Shown here piece after piece: positions 40,230-48,902 of a stretch of 56,833 nt of DNA; position 1 is the stretch's first letter, and every line of letters starts with the position of its first letter. The notes under the pieces were generated by a model. That model was not told where the DNA came from. It saw nothing but the letters and a program-made list of their open reading frames with translations, and searched no databases. The stretch comes from Candidatus Bathyarchaeota archaeon (lineage in GTDB: Archaea; Thermoproteota; Bathyarchaeia; Bathyarchaeales; Bathycorpusculaceae): assembly GCA_003141855.1 (NCBI GenBank), contig PLNS01000006.1:114565-171397 (forward strand), given 5' to 3'. The position numbers and the translations under genes are program-made.

Positions 40230-41147
40230 TTGATTGATTACTCTCAAAAAGAACTATTAATTCTAGCCTTTGACCATCGGGCTTCCTTCCTTGAAAAAAT
40301 GTTCGAAATAAAAAATCGTCAACCAACACCTGAAGAAAAGAAGCAAATTGAAGATTACAAGAAAATCATTTTTGAAGGCTTCAAGCTGTCCCTTAAGAAG
40401 AATGTTCCAAAAGAAATTGCTGGCTTGTTGGTAGATGAGGAGTTTGGAAGCAGTGTTCTTCGAGAGGCTAAAAAAGGCGGCTTAACGTTTGCTATGCCTG
40501 TTGAGAAATCCGGTCAGGAAGAATTTGATTTTGATTATGGTGAGAACTTTGCTAAACACATCGAAGAGTTCGATCCTACCTTTGTGAAAGTGCTGGTACG
40601 CTACAACCCCGAAAGCGAAGCGACTTTAAACAAAAGACAACTTCAAAGACTGAAAAAACTCACCGATTACCTAATACATGCAAAAAAACCGTTCCTTTTT
40701 GAACTTATTGTGCCTTCACTGCCAGCCCAACTCACCAAACTCGGTGGATCAAAAGAAAAGTATGACCAAGAGTTGCGGCCTAAACTGATGGTTGAAAGCA
40801 TCAAAGAAATTCAAGCGGCGGGAGTCGAGCCAGCTATTTGGAAGCTGGAAGGGGTAGACAAACCGGAATCTGCTAAGGCTGTAGTAAAGCAAGCTCAAAG
40901 TAACGGAAGAAAAGTCGGAGTTATAACTCTTGGGCGGGGAGAATCCAAAGAAAAAGTGCAAGAATGGCTCAAAGTTGGCGCCAAAATACCGGGCATCATA
41001 GGATTTGCCGTTGGAAGAACGATTTTCTGGCAACCACTAGCAGACCATAAAGCAGGCAAGACCACCAGAAAAGAAGCCGTTGAACAAATTGCCCAAAACT
41101 ACGGTGAGTTTACAGAGTTATGGCTAAACGAGTGCAAGAGGCGATAA
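40230..41147 (+). CDS. LacD/IolC-type (DUF2090) aldolase
   Basis: 305 residues, TIM-barrel aldolase-like. LLILAFDHRASF at the N-terminus, LLVDEEFGSSVLREA near 67, FVKVLVRYNP near 118 (Lys120), FLFELIVP near 155 and IWKLEGVD near 203 (Lys205) match the tagatose-1,6-bisphosphate aldolase/DUF2090 group that forms the C-terminal domain of bacterial IolC. Lys205 corresponds to the Schiff-base lysine of LacD by remembered alignment. TTG 40230 has GGAGGT upstream. It is one base from a class II FBPase gene, so it may work on fructose 1,6-bisphosphate or a relative; this is inference. Confidence 0.85.
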   Translation: MIDYSQKELLILAFDHRASFLEKMFEIKNRQPTPEEKKQIEDYKKIIFEGFKLSLKKNVPKEIAGLLVDEEFGSSVLREAKKGGLTFAMPVEKSGQEEFDFDYGENFAKHIEEFDPTFVKVLVRYNPESEATLNKRQLQRLKKLTDYLIHAKKPFLFELIVPSLPAQLTKLGGSKEKYDQELRPKLMVESIKEIQAAGVEPAIWKLEGVDKPESAKAVVKQAQSNGRKVGVITLGRGESKEKVQEWLKVGAKIPGIIGFAVGRTIFWQPLADHKAGKTTRKEAVEQIAQNYGEFTELWLNECKRR

Positions 41148-41148
41148 A

Positions 41149-42132
41149 ATGACTTCGTTGAGATCCTTATCCCCATCCTTAACAAGAATCACCACCGCCG
41201 CAGCAGTAGGCGCAGCGCTCCACATAGGTAAAGGAGACCCGGACAAAGTTGACCAAACCGCTCTGGATTTTTCTAGGGCAGTTCTAAACCAGACGGAAGT
41301 TGACGGCGAAGTAATCTGCTGCGAAGGACCCAAAGACAACGCTCCAGCGTTCAGTTACAAAGAAAAAGTCGGCACTGGCACTGGCCCTAAAGTGGAATTC
41401 GTCATAGACCAAGTCGACGGTACAACGGCGGCTTCCAAGGGAAAGAAGGACGCTATCTCAGCTTTAGCATGTGCGCCAGCAGGTTGTCTGCAAGTTCTTC
41501 CAGACGACGGATACTACTTCAAGATAGCAACCGACGGTCAATCCAAGGGCAAAATCTCACCCGACATGACCGTAGAAGAAATCGTGCAGACTGTGGCTTC
41601 CCAGAAGCATCGACCTATTTCAAATTTCACCGTCATCATGTTAGAGCGGGAGAGGCATAATGACTTGCTTGCTAGGCTAAGAAAAATGGGCGTAAGAATC
41701 ATCCTGATAACTGACGGCGACATTGCAGGATCCATCGTTACTTGTCTACCCAATTCAGGCGTTGACTTGCTCATCGGCGCAGGCGCAGGCGCTGAAGCAA
41801 CCATAGCTGCAACAGCCGTAAAATGCTTAGGCGGAACAATGCTCGTTAAGGTTTGGAAAGATAAAAAAGATGATGCAAACCGAATGCAGAGACTAAAAGC
41901 CGCAGGCGTCGACATCGAAAAAACCTATACCGAAGACGAATTGGCAAAGGGGAATGAAATGATCTTTGCTGCTTCAGGGATAACTAAAGGTGAAATGCTT
42001 GATGGTGTGCGATTTACTTCTTCGGGAGCAATCGTCAATTCTTTCTGCACAAGATTGCCAAGCGGGACTATTGAAAAATCAGAAACCATTTTGAAGTTCA
42101 GCGGACACCCAATTTATAGTCAAATAACTTAA
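41149..42132 (+). CDS. glpX: class II (GlpX-type) fructose-1,6-bisphosphatase
   Basis: 327 residues. GEVICCEGPKDNAPAF (about residues 56-71), FVIDQVDGTTAASKGKKDAI (about 86-105; the Asp residues of DxxDGT bind metal) and GAGAGAEATIAATAVKCLGG near 208 are GlpX hallmarks. It hydrolyses fructose 1,6-bisphosphate in gluconeogenesis. Most archaea instead use the bifunctional class V FBP aldolase/phosphatase, so a GlpX here is notable. It begins one base after the aldolase gene, with GAGGCGAT upstream, and is almost certainly cotranscribed. Confidence 0.92.
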   Translation: MTSLRSLSPSLTRITTAAAVGAALHIGKGDPDKVDQTALDFSRAVLNQTEVDGEVICCEGPKDNAPAFSYKEKVGTGTGPKVEFVIDQVDGTTAASKGKKDAISALACAPAGCLQVLPDDGYYFKIATDGQSKGKISPDMTVEEIVQTVASQKHRPISNFTVIMLERERHNDLLARLRKMGVRIILITDGDIAGSIVTCLPNSGVDLLIGAGAGAEATIAATAVKCLGGTMLVKVWKDKKDDANRMQRLKAAGVDIEKTYTEDELAKGNEMIFAASGITKGEMLDGVRFTSSGAIVNSFCTRLPSGTIEKSETILKFSGHPIYSQIT

Positions 42133-42252
42133 TTGTTCCCTCTTCCCTTCATTTTCTTTTGGTTTTGCTATTGGAGCGTTAGCAAAAATTTTTGTCAAAG
42201 AACAGATAGTAATGCCTAATTTTTCAACGGATAGAAAATGACGTACTCTATG

Positions 42253-42816
42253 CTATTCGGTTGGAATCGGTTGACCTGCTAACTTTGCCAACTCAAGATA
42301 CCGCTGCTCAACGATTCCGCGCAGTTGCTTGCGTAGGTCTTCTCCAGCTACATTTCTTTTTTTCAACAAAGCTGCTTTTTTGGCTAATTCTTCATCACCG
42401 AGTCCTTTAAACCAGGCTTCAAAATCGCCGCGTTGCAGGTGGAATTCTACCGATGCCGCGTCCGCTCGGTCGAGTTTGTTTGCGAAATCTCTCAGGTTGT
42501 GTGCGTGGAGGCTTAGTGGTTTGCCTACGGTGACGTAGAAGTTGAATGCTTTATCGTGTGGTGCGTAGGCTAGTATTGCGGCGGCTTTTTCTTTAGTTGT
42601 TTCGGGTATGCCGAGGGCTCTTTTTCCTTTCTCTGTTATAACGTACAGTCCTTTCTCGGGTAAACTCGCACACCCCATTTTGATGAGCCCTAAAAGGTGC
42701 ATATTGACTGGCTGGAACTCTTTTTTTGCTTCCTTGGCGATTTCCATAGCTTTCATCGGCTTCTCGTTTAGGAGCATGGTTTCCAGTATTTCTTGTTTCA
42801 TAGGCGATAAACTCAT
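42253..42816 (-). CDS. winged-helix plus DUF5752-like protein
   Basis: 187 residues from ATG 42816, with AGGTG 6 bases upstream. Residues ~1-70 are a winged helix (MKQEILETMLLNEKPMKAME, then LYVITEKGKRALG). Residues ~85-187 (KAFNFYVTVGKPLSLHAHNL, ADAASVEFHLQRGDFEAWFK, GDEELAKKAALLKKRN) resemble DUF5752, often found near glycosyltransferases in archaea; recognised from memory. It is divergent from the GT4 gene at 42947. Confidence 0.78.
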   Translation of the reverse strand: MSLSPMKQEILETMLLNEKPMKAMEIAKEAKKEFQPVNMHLLGLIKMGCASLPEKGLYVITEKGKRALGIPETTKEKAAAILAYAPHDKAFNFYVTVGKPLSLHAHNLRDFANKLDRADAASVEFHLQRGDFEAWFKGLGDEELAKKAALLKKRNVAGEDLRKQLRGIVEQRYLELAKLAGQPIPTE

Positions 42817-42946
42817 TTCGGGCACCTGCTGTAAATGCTATGCAAAACGGTCTAATCAAAGTTTTCCTCTTGAATCAATGGCATTTTGGGTTCCAAGCGG
42901 TTGGCGCAGATAAGTAAAGCTTTAGTACAAAGGTTCATAATGCTAA

Positions 42947-44221
42947 ATGAATAATGGTGACTTTAAAGACATGAAGATTGCCGTTTTTGTTTACGAGTAC
43001 CCACCAAAAATCGTCGGTGGACTTGGCACTTATGCCGCGGAGATTACGCGCAAGTTTGTTTTAAACGATCATGATGTTACGGTTTTTACGATGAACGATG
43101 ATGCTGGTTCTTTGCCGACTAGGGAGATTTGGCGTGGAATAGAAATCCATCGTCCGTTGCACATTGACATTTCAGATTCCCTGCCTGACGTGATTGCGGA
43201 TGACATTAAGAAGTGGGGGAGGGGACTGCATTTGTTTGGCAAGCTGATGGTTTACAATTACTTGTCAGCGGCTAAACTCATCAACGAGTTGATTAAGAAA
43301 GAAGGCATGAAATACGACATTGTCGTCGCTCACGATTGGCTCTCCGCCATGGGTGGAATCACGGTTAAACGGGAAACTGGGATGCCGTTGGCTTTCCATG
43401 TTCACTCAACCGAGAAAGGGCGAACGTTGGGAAACGGCTCAAGCGTGGTTAGCAACATAGAGTTGCGCGCTGGCAAGATGGCTGACCTGGTTGTAACAGT
43501 CTCGTATGCCATGAAGGATGAGCTTATACAGCTTGGTTTTCCCAAAGAAAAGATTCAAGTCTGCTACAACGGGGTTGACCCGCAAAAGTACAATCCTGAA
43601 AACGTGTCCAAGCAGAACATTCAAAGAATCAGAAGCAAATACGGCATCAAAGATGACGAGTTAATGATTCTGTTTCTCGGACGGCTTGTCGCTGTTAAGG
43701 GCGTTGACAAGTTGATTATGGCTATGCCCCACATACTGACCAAGATTCCTAAGGCAAGACTGGTGGTTGTTGGCGTTGGCGACTTGCAGGAATACCTATC
43801 AAACCTGACCAGAACCATCAGGTTAGACGAGTACGTCAAGTTCTGCTTTGACTTCATCCCCGAAGAAGAGCGAATCCTGCATTATGCAGCCTGCGACATA
43901 GCAGTGTTTCCAAGCCACTACGAACCCTTCGGCATAGTTGCAATTGAAGCCATGAGCATGGAGAAACCCGTTGTCGTCGGCGCTGCTGGAGTTAGCGGAA
44001 TGCGGGAAATAGTGATTTGCTGCGGCGAAGAACAATGCGGCTACCACATAGACCCAAACAACCCCTCCGACATTGCTTGGGGCGTAATCAGCGCATTGGA
44101 AAACCCTGAAAAACGAAAAATACTAGGCAAGAACGGCAGAAAACGCGTCTTAGCAGAGTTCACATGGAGCAAGATTGCCGAGAAAACCGTGGAGCTCTAC
44201 GAAACAATCGTTAAACGGTAA
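42947..44221 (+). CDS. GT4-family glycosyltransferase (glycogen synthase-like)
   Basis: 424 residues, GT-B fold. VFVYEYPPKIVGGLGTYAAE carries the N-terminal substrate-binding GG loop, IVVAHDWLSAMGGI follows, FLGRLVAVKGVDKLI opens the C-terminal half near 237, and VFPSHYEPFGIVAIEAMSME holds the Ex7E motif near 327-335. It transfers sugar from a nucleotide sugar, possibly for glycogen-like polymer or surface glycan. ATG 42947 would be leaderless given a TATA-like CTTTAGTA ~25 bases upstream; ATG 42971 (GGTGA 10 bases upstream) is an alternative. A nucleotidyltransferase follows 5 bases later. Confidence 0.92.
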   Translation: MNNGDFKDMKIAVFVYEYPPKIVGGLGTYAAEITRKFVLNDHDVTVFTMNDDAGSLPTREIWRGIEIHRPLHIDISDSLPDVIADDIKKWGRGLHLFGKLMVYNYLSAAKLINELIKKEGMKYDIVVAHDWLSAMGGITVKRETGMPLAFHVHSTEKGRTLGNGSSVVSNIELRAGKMADLVVTVSYAMKDELIQLGFPKEKIQVCYNGVDPQKYNPENVSKQNIQRIRSKYGIKDDELMILFLGRLVAVKGVDKLIMAMPHILTKIPKARLVVVGVGDLQEYLSNLTRTIRLDEYVKFCFDFIPEEERILHYAACDIAVFPSHYEPFGIVAIEAMSMEKPVVVGAAGVSGMREIVICCGEEQCGYHIDPNNPSDIAWGVISALENPEKRKILGKNGRKRVLAEFTWSKIAEKTVELYETIVKR

Positions 44222-44226
44222 ATCCT

Positions 44227-44841
44227 TTGATTGACGACTTTGATTTAAAGCATCGAGTCGCAAGGGAAGCTGCCACCCTGCTTTATTTTGGAGCTGAAAA
44301 AGAGTACAAGCAAGCTAAAACAAAAGCTGCAGAAACATTCGGCGCCCACTTTTTACCTTCAAACCTTGAAATCGCCCTTGAATTGGACAAGATAGCGGAA
44401 GAAAACGAGGGCGCAAAAAGGAAAGAACGCTTAATCCAAATGCGCAAAGAGGCATTAGAAGTAATGCGGCTTCTTGGCGGGTTTTGTCCTGTTTTGATTG
44501 GGAGCGTTTGGCGTGGAACCATTAAGCAGGGAAGCGACATCGACATCGCCGTTTACACGGACGAGCCAGCAAAAATTGTAGGAATCCTCAAGGCTGGAGG
44601 GGTAAGGGTTTTGAAAACTGCTTGGACAACCGTTAACAAGCGTGGAGTAACCTTAGAGTCATTCCACATTTACGCTGAAACCTCATCGAAACATGGGCTT
44701 GAAATCGTAGTCCGCAACCGAGAGGAAGCGGGGAAAAAGAGGAAATGCGAAACCTTCGGCGACGAACTCAAAGGCTTAAACATCAAGGAACTCGAAAAAG
44801 TCCTCGACAACAACCCAACCCAACAGTTCATTCCCTCGTAA
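44227..44841 (+). CDS. nucleotidyltransferase-domain protein
   Basis: 204 residues from TTG 44227. An N-terminal helical region of ~85 residues precedes the NTase motif LIGSVWRGTIKQGSDIDIAVYTD (about residues 92-114; GS, DxD). A third acidic position is expected near GLEIVV, residues ~160. The size and leading helices differ from small MNT antitoxins and suggest an enzyme acting on RNA or a small substrate. It likely belongs to the glycosyltransferase operon, only 5 bases apart. Confidence 0.85.
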   Translation: MIDDFDLKHRVAREAATLLYFGAEKEYKQAKTKAAETFGAHFLPSNLEIALELDKIAEENEGAKRKERLIQMRKEALEVMRLLGGFCPVLIGSVWRGTIKQGSDIDIAVYTDEPAKIVGILKAGGVRVLKTAWTTVNKRGVTLESFHIYAETSSKHGLEIVVRNREEAGKKRKCETFGDELKGLNIKELEKVLDNNPTQQFIPS

Positions 44842-44919
44842 TTCTCGCTGAAAACTGTTTTTTCATCAAAAAAGAAAATAAATAACCCTTCAAATATTAT
44901 TTTTGTACACTGATGCAAG

Positions 44920-45324
44920 ATGGCAACCGATAAAAAATCTCTCAAGAAAATATTTCCACACCTCTACGATGAGTTAGAAACGGGAGAAGTTAAAGTTCCG
45001 ATTAACGCTGTACGTAAAAACCCATTGGAAGCTGAAGAAGCTGCTGTGGGCGAGGAATGTGAAGACTGCACCGAAGAAGAGTTTGCCCCATGCACTGAAA
45101 CGCCTGATAAGCTGCGCCATTTTAACCCTTCCGCCGTGGACTTTATTCGCCGATGCGACACGGAAGCGCAGGCGGAGGAAATTATTGCTTATCTGCAGAA
45201 GAAAGGAGAAATAACCCAGGAGAACGCCGAACAGCTGCGGTGCCAGCTTAAGCGGGATGGCGTACGAAGTTTCGGTTCCAAAAAAGAAGAGAACCATTAC
45301 TTTAGAGAAGGCGGCATATACTAA
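44920..45324 (+). CDS. DUF2095-like archaeal protein
   Basis: 134 residues from ATG 44920. LKKIFPHLYDELETGEVKVP and AVRKNPLEAEEA at the N-terminus resemble the DUF2095 family of archaeal proteins, from memory. An acidic stretch with CEDC and CTETP could bind metal. The C-terminal FIRRCDTEAQAEEIIAYLQKKGEITQ..LRCQLKRDGVRSFG is helical and may bind a partner. Function unknown. The sequence is cytoplasmic with no signal. Confidence 0.78.
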   Translation: MATDKKSLKKIFPHLYDELETGEVKVPINAVRKNPLEAEEAAVGEECEDCTEEEFAPCTETPDKLRHFNPSAVDFIRRCDTEAQAEEIIAYLQKKGEITQENAEQLRCQLKRDGVRSFGSKKEENHYFREGGIY

Positions 45325-45396
45325 ACCACCCTTCAACCCTTATGCCTTCGCAAGTAAAGAATAACTCCTAAACAAGTATCGACTGCTGAACCAGCG

Positions 45397-45516
45397 GCAT
45401 ATTTAGAGCCTAATAGAAATACGATGCAGAAACCTAAGAGGGGTAGGTCGATTGGCGTTTTCCGCTGCAATTAGTAGTTGAAATTGGGTGCTTTATATGA
45501 GGGAGGGGGAGGTCGC
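45397..45516 (+). repeat. duplicated intergenic element copy C plus GGGGGAGGTCGC motif
   Basis: 45397-45492 aligns with 29871-29970: GCATATTT, CCTAATAGAAATA, GATGCAGAAACCTA, GGGGTAGGTC and the TTTTC-GCTG segment are shared. Immediately after it, 45494-45516 reads TTATATGAGGGAGGGGGAGG then TCGC, a third TATA plus G-rich copy. The 45325-45623 gap thus holds two kinds of repeat and no gene. TATA-like AATTAATAAAG near 45571 may serve GAPDH. Confidence 0.6.
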
Positions 45517-45623
45517 TGTGAGCACTATCCTTTTCCAAATGAGCCCTAAGGGTTGGTGTTTTTGTCGGAAAATTAATAAAGTAAGAGACTCTTGTACAGC
45601 CTTATAGAAATAGGTGATTATTA

Positions 45624-46646
45624 ATGACGATAAAAGTTGGAATTAATGGTTTTGGAAGAATTGGAAGACTTCTCTATAGAGCAGCAATCGAAAAGAACGC
45701 TAAAATCGATTTTGTAGCCATCAACGACTTGGCAGACGCAAAGACTAACGCTCACTTGCTCAAGTACGATTCAGTGCACGGACGCTTTCCAGGCACTGTT
45801 GAAGTAAAAGGAAACGACCTGGTCGTTAACGGAAAAGACCTCAAATGCCTCAGCGTAAGAGACCCCGCACAACTGCCATGGAAAGACATGGGAGTTTACT
45901 TAGCAGTCGAATCCACAGGCTTATTCACTAACCGTGAAGGCGCAAGCAAACACTTAGCTGCAGGAGCAAAAAAAGTCCTCATTTCAGCCCCGGCAGAAAA
46001 CCCCGATGCAACCTTCGTTTTAGGCGTCAACGACAAAACATACGACACAGAAAAACACAACATCATCTCAAACGCCAGCTGCACAACCAACGGCTTGGCA
46101 CCAATCAGCAAAGTTTTAGCTGACAACTTTGGCTTAGAGAAAGCTTTCATGACAACCTGCCATAGCTACACAAACGACCAGAAAATCCAAGACATAGTCC
46201 ACAAAGACCTCAGACGCGCAAGAGCAGCAGCAATAAACATCATCCCGACAGGCACGGGCGCAGCAAAAGCAATCGGCTTAGTTTTGCCAAGCTGTGCTGG
46301 AAAAATGAACGGCATATCCCTGCGTGTTCCAACCCCAGACGTATCCATCGTTGACTTGGTTGCAGTGCTAGGCAAAGAAACGACTAAGGAAGAAATTAAC
46401 GCGGCTATGAAGAAAGCAGCTGAAGGAGAACTCAAAGGCATACTCCAGTACACTGAGGACCCAATCGTGAGTTCTGACGTACTTCACAGCACTTACAGCA
46501 GCGTTTTCGATGCAGGCTTAACCATGGTTTTGGGCGAAAAGAGCAACTTCGTGAAGGTCTTCGCATGGTACGACAACGAATGGGGCTTTAGCAACCGCAT
46601 GGTTGACTTCATCGAAATGGTCGGCAAAAAAGCAGGCTTCAAATAA
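45624..46646 (+). CDS. gap: glyceraldehyde-3-phosphate dehydrogenase, bacterial (type I) class
   Basis: 340 residues. [20 protein letters not shown] is the NAD site, [13 protein letters not shown] carries the catalytic Cys near 153, [12 protein letters not shown] follows with the catalytic His, and [14 protein letters not shown] is near the C-terminus. These are features of bacterial/eukaryotic GapA, unlike the archaeal type II enzyme with its different N-terminal GYGTIGKRVA. It interconverts GAP and 1,3-bisphosphoglycerate, together with the PGK that follows 61 bases later. ATG 45624 has GGTGA 6 bases upstream. Confidence 0.95.
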   Translation: MTIKVGINGFGRIGRLLYRAAIEKNAKIDFVAINDLADAKTNAHLLKYDSVHGRFPGTVEVKGNDLVVNGKDLKCLSVRDPAQLPWKDMGVYLAVESTGLFTNREGASKHLAAGAKKVLISAPAENPDATFVLGVNDKTYDTEKHNIISNASCTTNGLAPISKVLADNFGLEKAFMTTCHSYTNDQKIQDIVHKDLRRARAAAINIIPTGTGAAKAIGLVLPSCAGKMNGISLRVPTPDVSIVDLVAVLGKETTKEEINAAMKKAAEGELKGILQYTEDPIVSSDVLHSTYSSVFDAGLTMVLGEKSNFVKVFAWYDNEWGFSNRMVDFIEMVGKKAGFK

Positions 46647-46707
46647 GCAAACAAGCTTAAATCCATCCTTCTTTTCCTTTTTTAAATTAAACAGAGACGT
46701 GAACAAC

Positions 46708-47940
46708 ATGGCAAAGTACAAAACACTTGACGATTTCAACGTTAAGAACAAAGTTGTCTTAGTTAGAGTTGACTTTAACTCAGAAATCGACCCAGCCACC
46801 AAGAAGGTTACAAGCGATGTGCGGATTCGCGCCCACGCAGAAACAACCCTCAAAGAACTCGCGGAGAAAGGCGCCAAAACCGTGGTCCTCGCGCATCAGG
46901 GACGCAAAGGCGACCCAGACTACACGCCACTCAAAGAACACGCCGAGATACTCGGGAAAATCCTCAAGTGCCCAGTAAAATACGTCGACGATGTCTTCGG
47001 CGACAAAGCCAAAACCGCCATTAAGAACCTGAAGGGCGGAGAAATCCTGGTTCTCGAAAACGTGCGCAGTTGGGATGGAGAAACCAAGAGCGGTACACCA
47101 GAGCAACAAAGCAAGACAGAGCTTGTGCAGAACCTTGCGCCTCTGGCAGATTTGTTTGTTAACGATGCTTTTGCTGCTGCGCACCGAGGGCACGTTTCCA
47201 TGGTTGGCTTCACCGCCGTTTTGCCAAGTGCGGCAGGGCGCATCATGGAACGCGAACTGAAATCGCTCAGCAAAGCGCTGGAAAAGCCCGAGAAGCCATC
47301 CGTTTACGTTATGGGCGGAGCAAAAGCCGACGACAGCCTTGAAATCAGCAAGTACGTTTTAGGCAAAGGCATCGCGGATTATGTTCTCACAGGCGGCGTA
47401 ACCGGACAATTGTTCCTTGCAGCCAAAGGCGTTGATTTGGGCAAGGGAAACATGGGTTACCTGGCAAAGAAAGAGTTGATGGGCTTGATTCCAGGCATTA
47501 AAGCGTTAGAGGAACAGTACGGCGATAAGATTCTTGTTCCAGTTGACCTCGCATTAGACGTGAACGGGAAACGCAAAGAAATCCCAGTCACCAAGTTGCC
47601 CACAGAAAACTCCACCATGGACATCGGCGCCAAAACCGTCGAAAACTACGCAAAAATCATCTCAACCGCCAAATCCATCGTCGTCAGCGGACCAATGGGC
47701 GTCTACGAAAACAAAGAATTCAACTATGGCACCAAAAAAGTCTTCGAAGCCATCGCAAACAGCAAAGCCTTCAGCCTAGCAGGAGGCGGAAACACCATCG
47801 CAGCCATCCAAGAATACGGCTTGAGCAAAAAAATCGGGTACATTAGCACGGCTGGCGGAGCACTAATCGAATTCCTCATGGGCAAAAAGCTTCCGGGCGT
47901 TGTCGCGCTGGAAACAGCAGTTAAAACCAAAAAAATCTAA
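46708..47940 (+). CDS. pgk: phosphoglycerate kinase, archaeal type
   Basis: 410 residues from ATG 46708 (MAKYKTLDDFNVKNKVVLVR); earlier in-frame codons read through the intergenic region. VDFNSEID (substrate Asp/Asn), LAHQGRKGD near 63, VFVNDAFAAAHRGHVSMVGF near 148 (substrate-binding His/Arg), YVMGGAKADDSLEI near 202 (ADP site) and SLAGGGNTIAAI near 356 follow the archaeal PGK pattern. TTTTTTAAATTAAAC just upstream is a likely TATA box, giving a short leader. T-rich 47941-47970 may terminate the pair. Confidence 0.95.
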   Translation: MAKYKTLDDFNVKNKVVLVRVDFNSEIDPATKKVTSDVRIRAHAETTLKELAEKGAKTVVLAHQGRKGDPDYTPLKEHAEILGKILKCPVKYVDDVFGDKAKTAIKNLKGGEILVLENVRSWDGETKSGTPEQQSKTELVQNLAPLADLFVNDAFAAAHRGHVSMVGFTAVLPSAAGRIMERELKSLSKALEKPEKPSVYVMGGAKADDSLEISKYVLGKGIADYVLTGGVTGQLFLAAKGVDLGKGNMGYLAKKELMGLIPGIKALEEQYGDKILVPVDLALDVNGKRKEIPVTKLPTENSTMDIGAKTVENYAKIISTAKSIVVSGPMGVYENKEFNYGTKKVFEAIANSKAFSLAGGGNTIAAIQEYGLSKKIGYISTAGGALIEFLMGKKLPGVVALETAVKTKKI

Positions 47941-48060
47941 CCCTTTTTCCTTTTTTGTTTTTCTTTAAAAAAACAAATTAACAACTTCCAAAAACAAACA
48001 GTAACCAATTGTAACTTTCTACTGTAGTTCCTGCTTAGAAAATCTCTAGTGCTCTTGTAG

Positions 48061-48140
48061 TCTATACCCCCTCTATTTATAGGCCGAAAGAAAAAAGTCG
48101 TCTACTACTCTAAGCGACCTACCCCCTCCCTTATATATAG
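48061..48140 (-). repeat. two TATA + GGGGGTA motifs, copy D
   Basis: On the minus strand the segment 48114-48137 exactly repeats the 24 bases at 14225-14248 (TATATA then AGGGAGGGGGTAGGTCGC). A degenerate second copy, CCTATAAATAGAGGGGGTA, lies at 48066-48083, about 50 bases further on. They lie between the convergent pgk and HAD gene ends. The rest of 47971-48166 has no gene. Confidence 0.6.
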
Positions 48141-48166
48141 AACTAAGCGCTGGTAGAACAGAAAGA

Positions 48167-48901
48167 TCAGAAGGAAAAGATTTGATTCAGGGTTTCTAAA
48201 ATCGTTGCCAAGTCTTTTGCTATGTAGTCTGGCTCTTCTTTGCTCTCTAAGAGGTCTTTTAACGTGTTAAATTGTGATGGAACAAAAATGGTTTTTAGTC
48301 CTGTTTGTTTGGCTCCTTTGATGTCTTCGATTGGGCTGTCGCCGATGTAGACGGCTTCATGCGCTCCAACTTGGAGTCGGTTTAGGGCATCTTGGAATAT
48401 GAGGCGGCTTGGTTTTCGCCACCCAACTTCCTCTGAAACCACGACCACGTTGAAGAATTCGCTTATGCCTACTTTTCTTAGGCTTTTGTAGATGACTGGT
48501 GCATAGGTGAAGTTTGAAATTAACGCTACTTTGCATTGCAGTTGGGCTTGTTTGATTAGTTTTTTTGCACCCTCATTCAGTTCAAGGGTGTCTATGAAGT
48601 CTTTGAAGAAAACGTTGAGTGCCGCTTTAATTCGGGGGTCATCCGCTGCGACTTTGAAGTCCAGATTGCACAGCGCTTCTGCCACCCAGACGGCGTTTGT
48701 TACTTCTTTTAGCTGTTCGTAGCGTATTTTGCGGTATTTCTCATGCGCCAAAATGTAAGCAGCCAAAAACTTGTCTTTGGCAACATCAAAGCCCTCGTTT
48801 ACCAAGGCATCGTGCAGTTTTTCGCGTGAGGCGTCCATGGTGTAGTTTCTGCAGTTGACCAAGGTGCCGATGTAATCGAAAATTACAGCTTTGCAGGGCA
48901 T
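48167..48901 (-). CDS. HAD-family hydrolase
   Basis: 244 residues. Motif I is AVIFDYIGTLV at residues ~5-15: the nucleophile Asp is present but the usual second Asp (DxD) is Ile, as in a FDxVGTL subgroup. Motif II ALISNF near 149, motif III GWRKPSRLIF near 178 (Lys) and motif IV YIGDSPIEDIKGA near 205 are intact. Probably a small-molecule phosphatase; substrate unknown. It begins 1 base after the hypB-like gene, so it is in the hyp operon. Confidence 0.9.
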   Translation of the reverse strand: MPCKAVIFDYIGTLVNCRNYTMDASREKLHDALVNEGFDVAKDKFLAAYILAHEKYRKIRYEQLKEVTNAVWVAEALCNLDFKVAADDPRIKAALNVFFKDFIDTLELNEGAKKLIKQAQLQCKVALISNFTYAPVIYKSLRKVGISEFFNVVVVSEEVGWRKPSRLIFQDALNRLQVGAHEAVYIGDSPIEDIKGAKQTGLKTIFVPSQFNTLKDLLESKEEPDYIAKDLATILETLNQIFSF

Positions 48902-48902
48902 T

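Noticed and set aside
48167-48901. HAD protein as the missing histidinol-phosphatase
   Set aside because: It lies in the hyp operon, lacks the second motif-I Asp and has no visible HolPase features.
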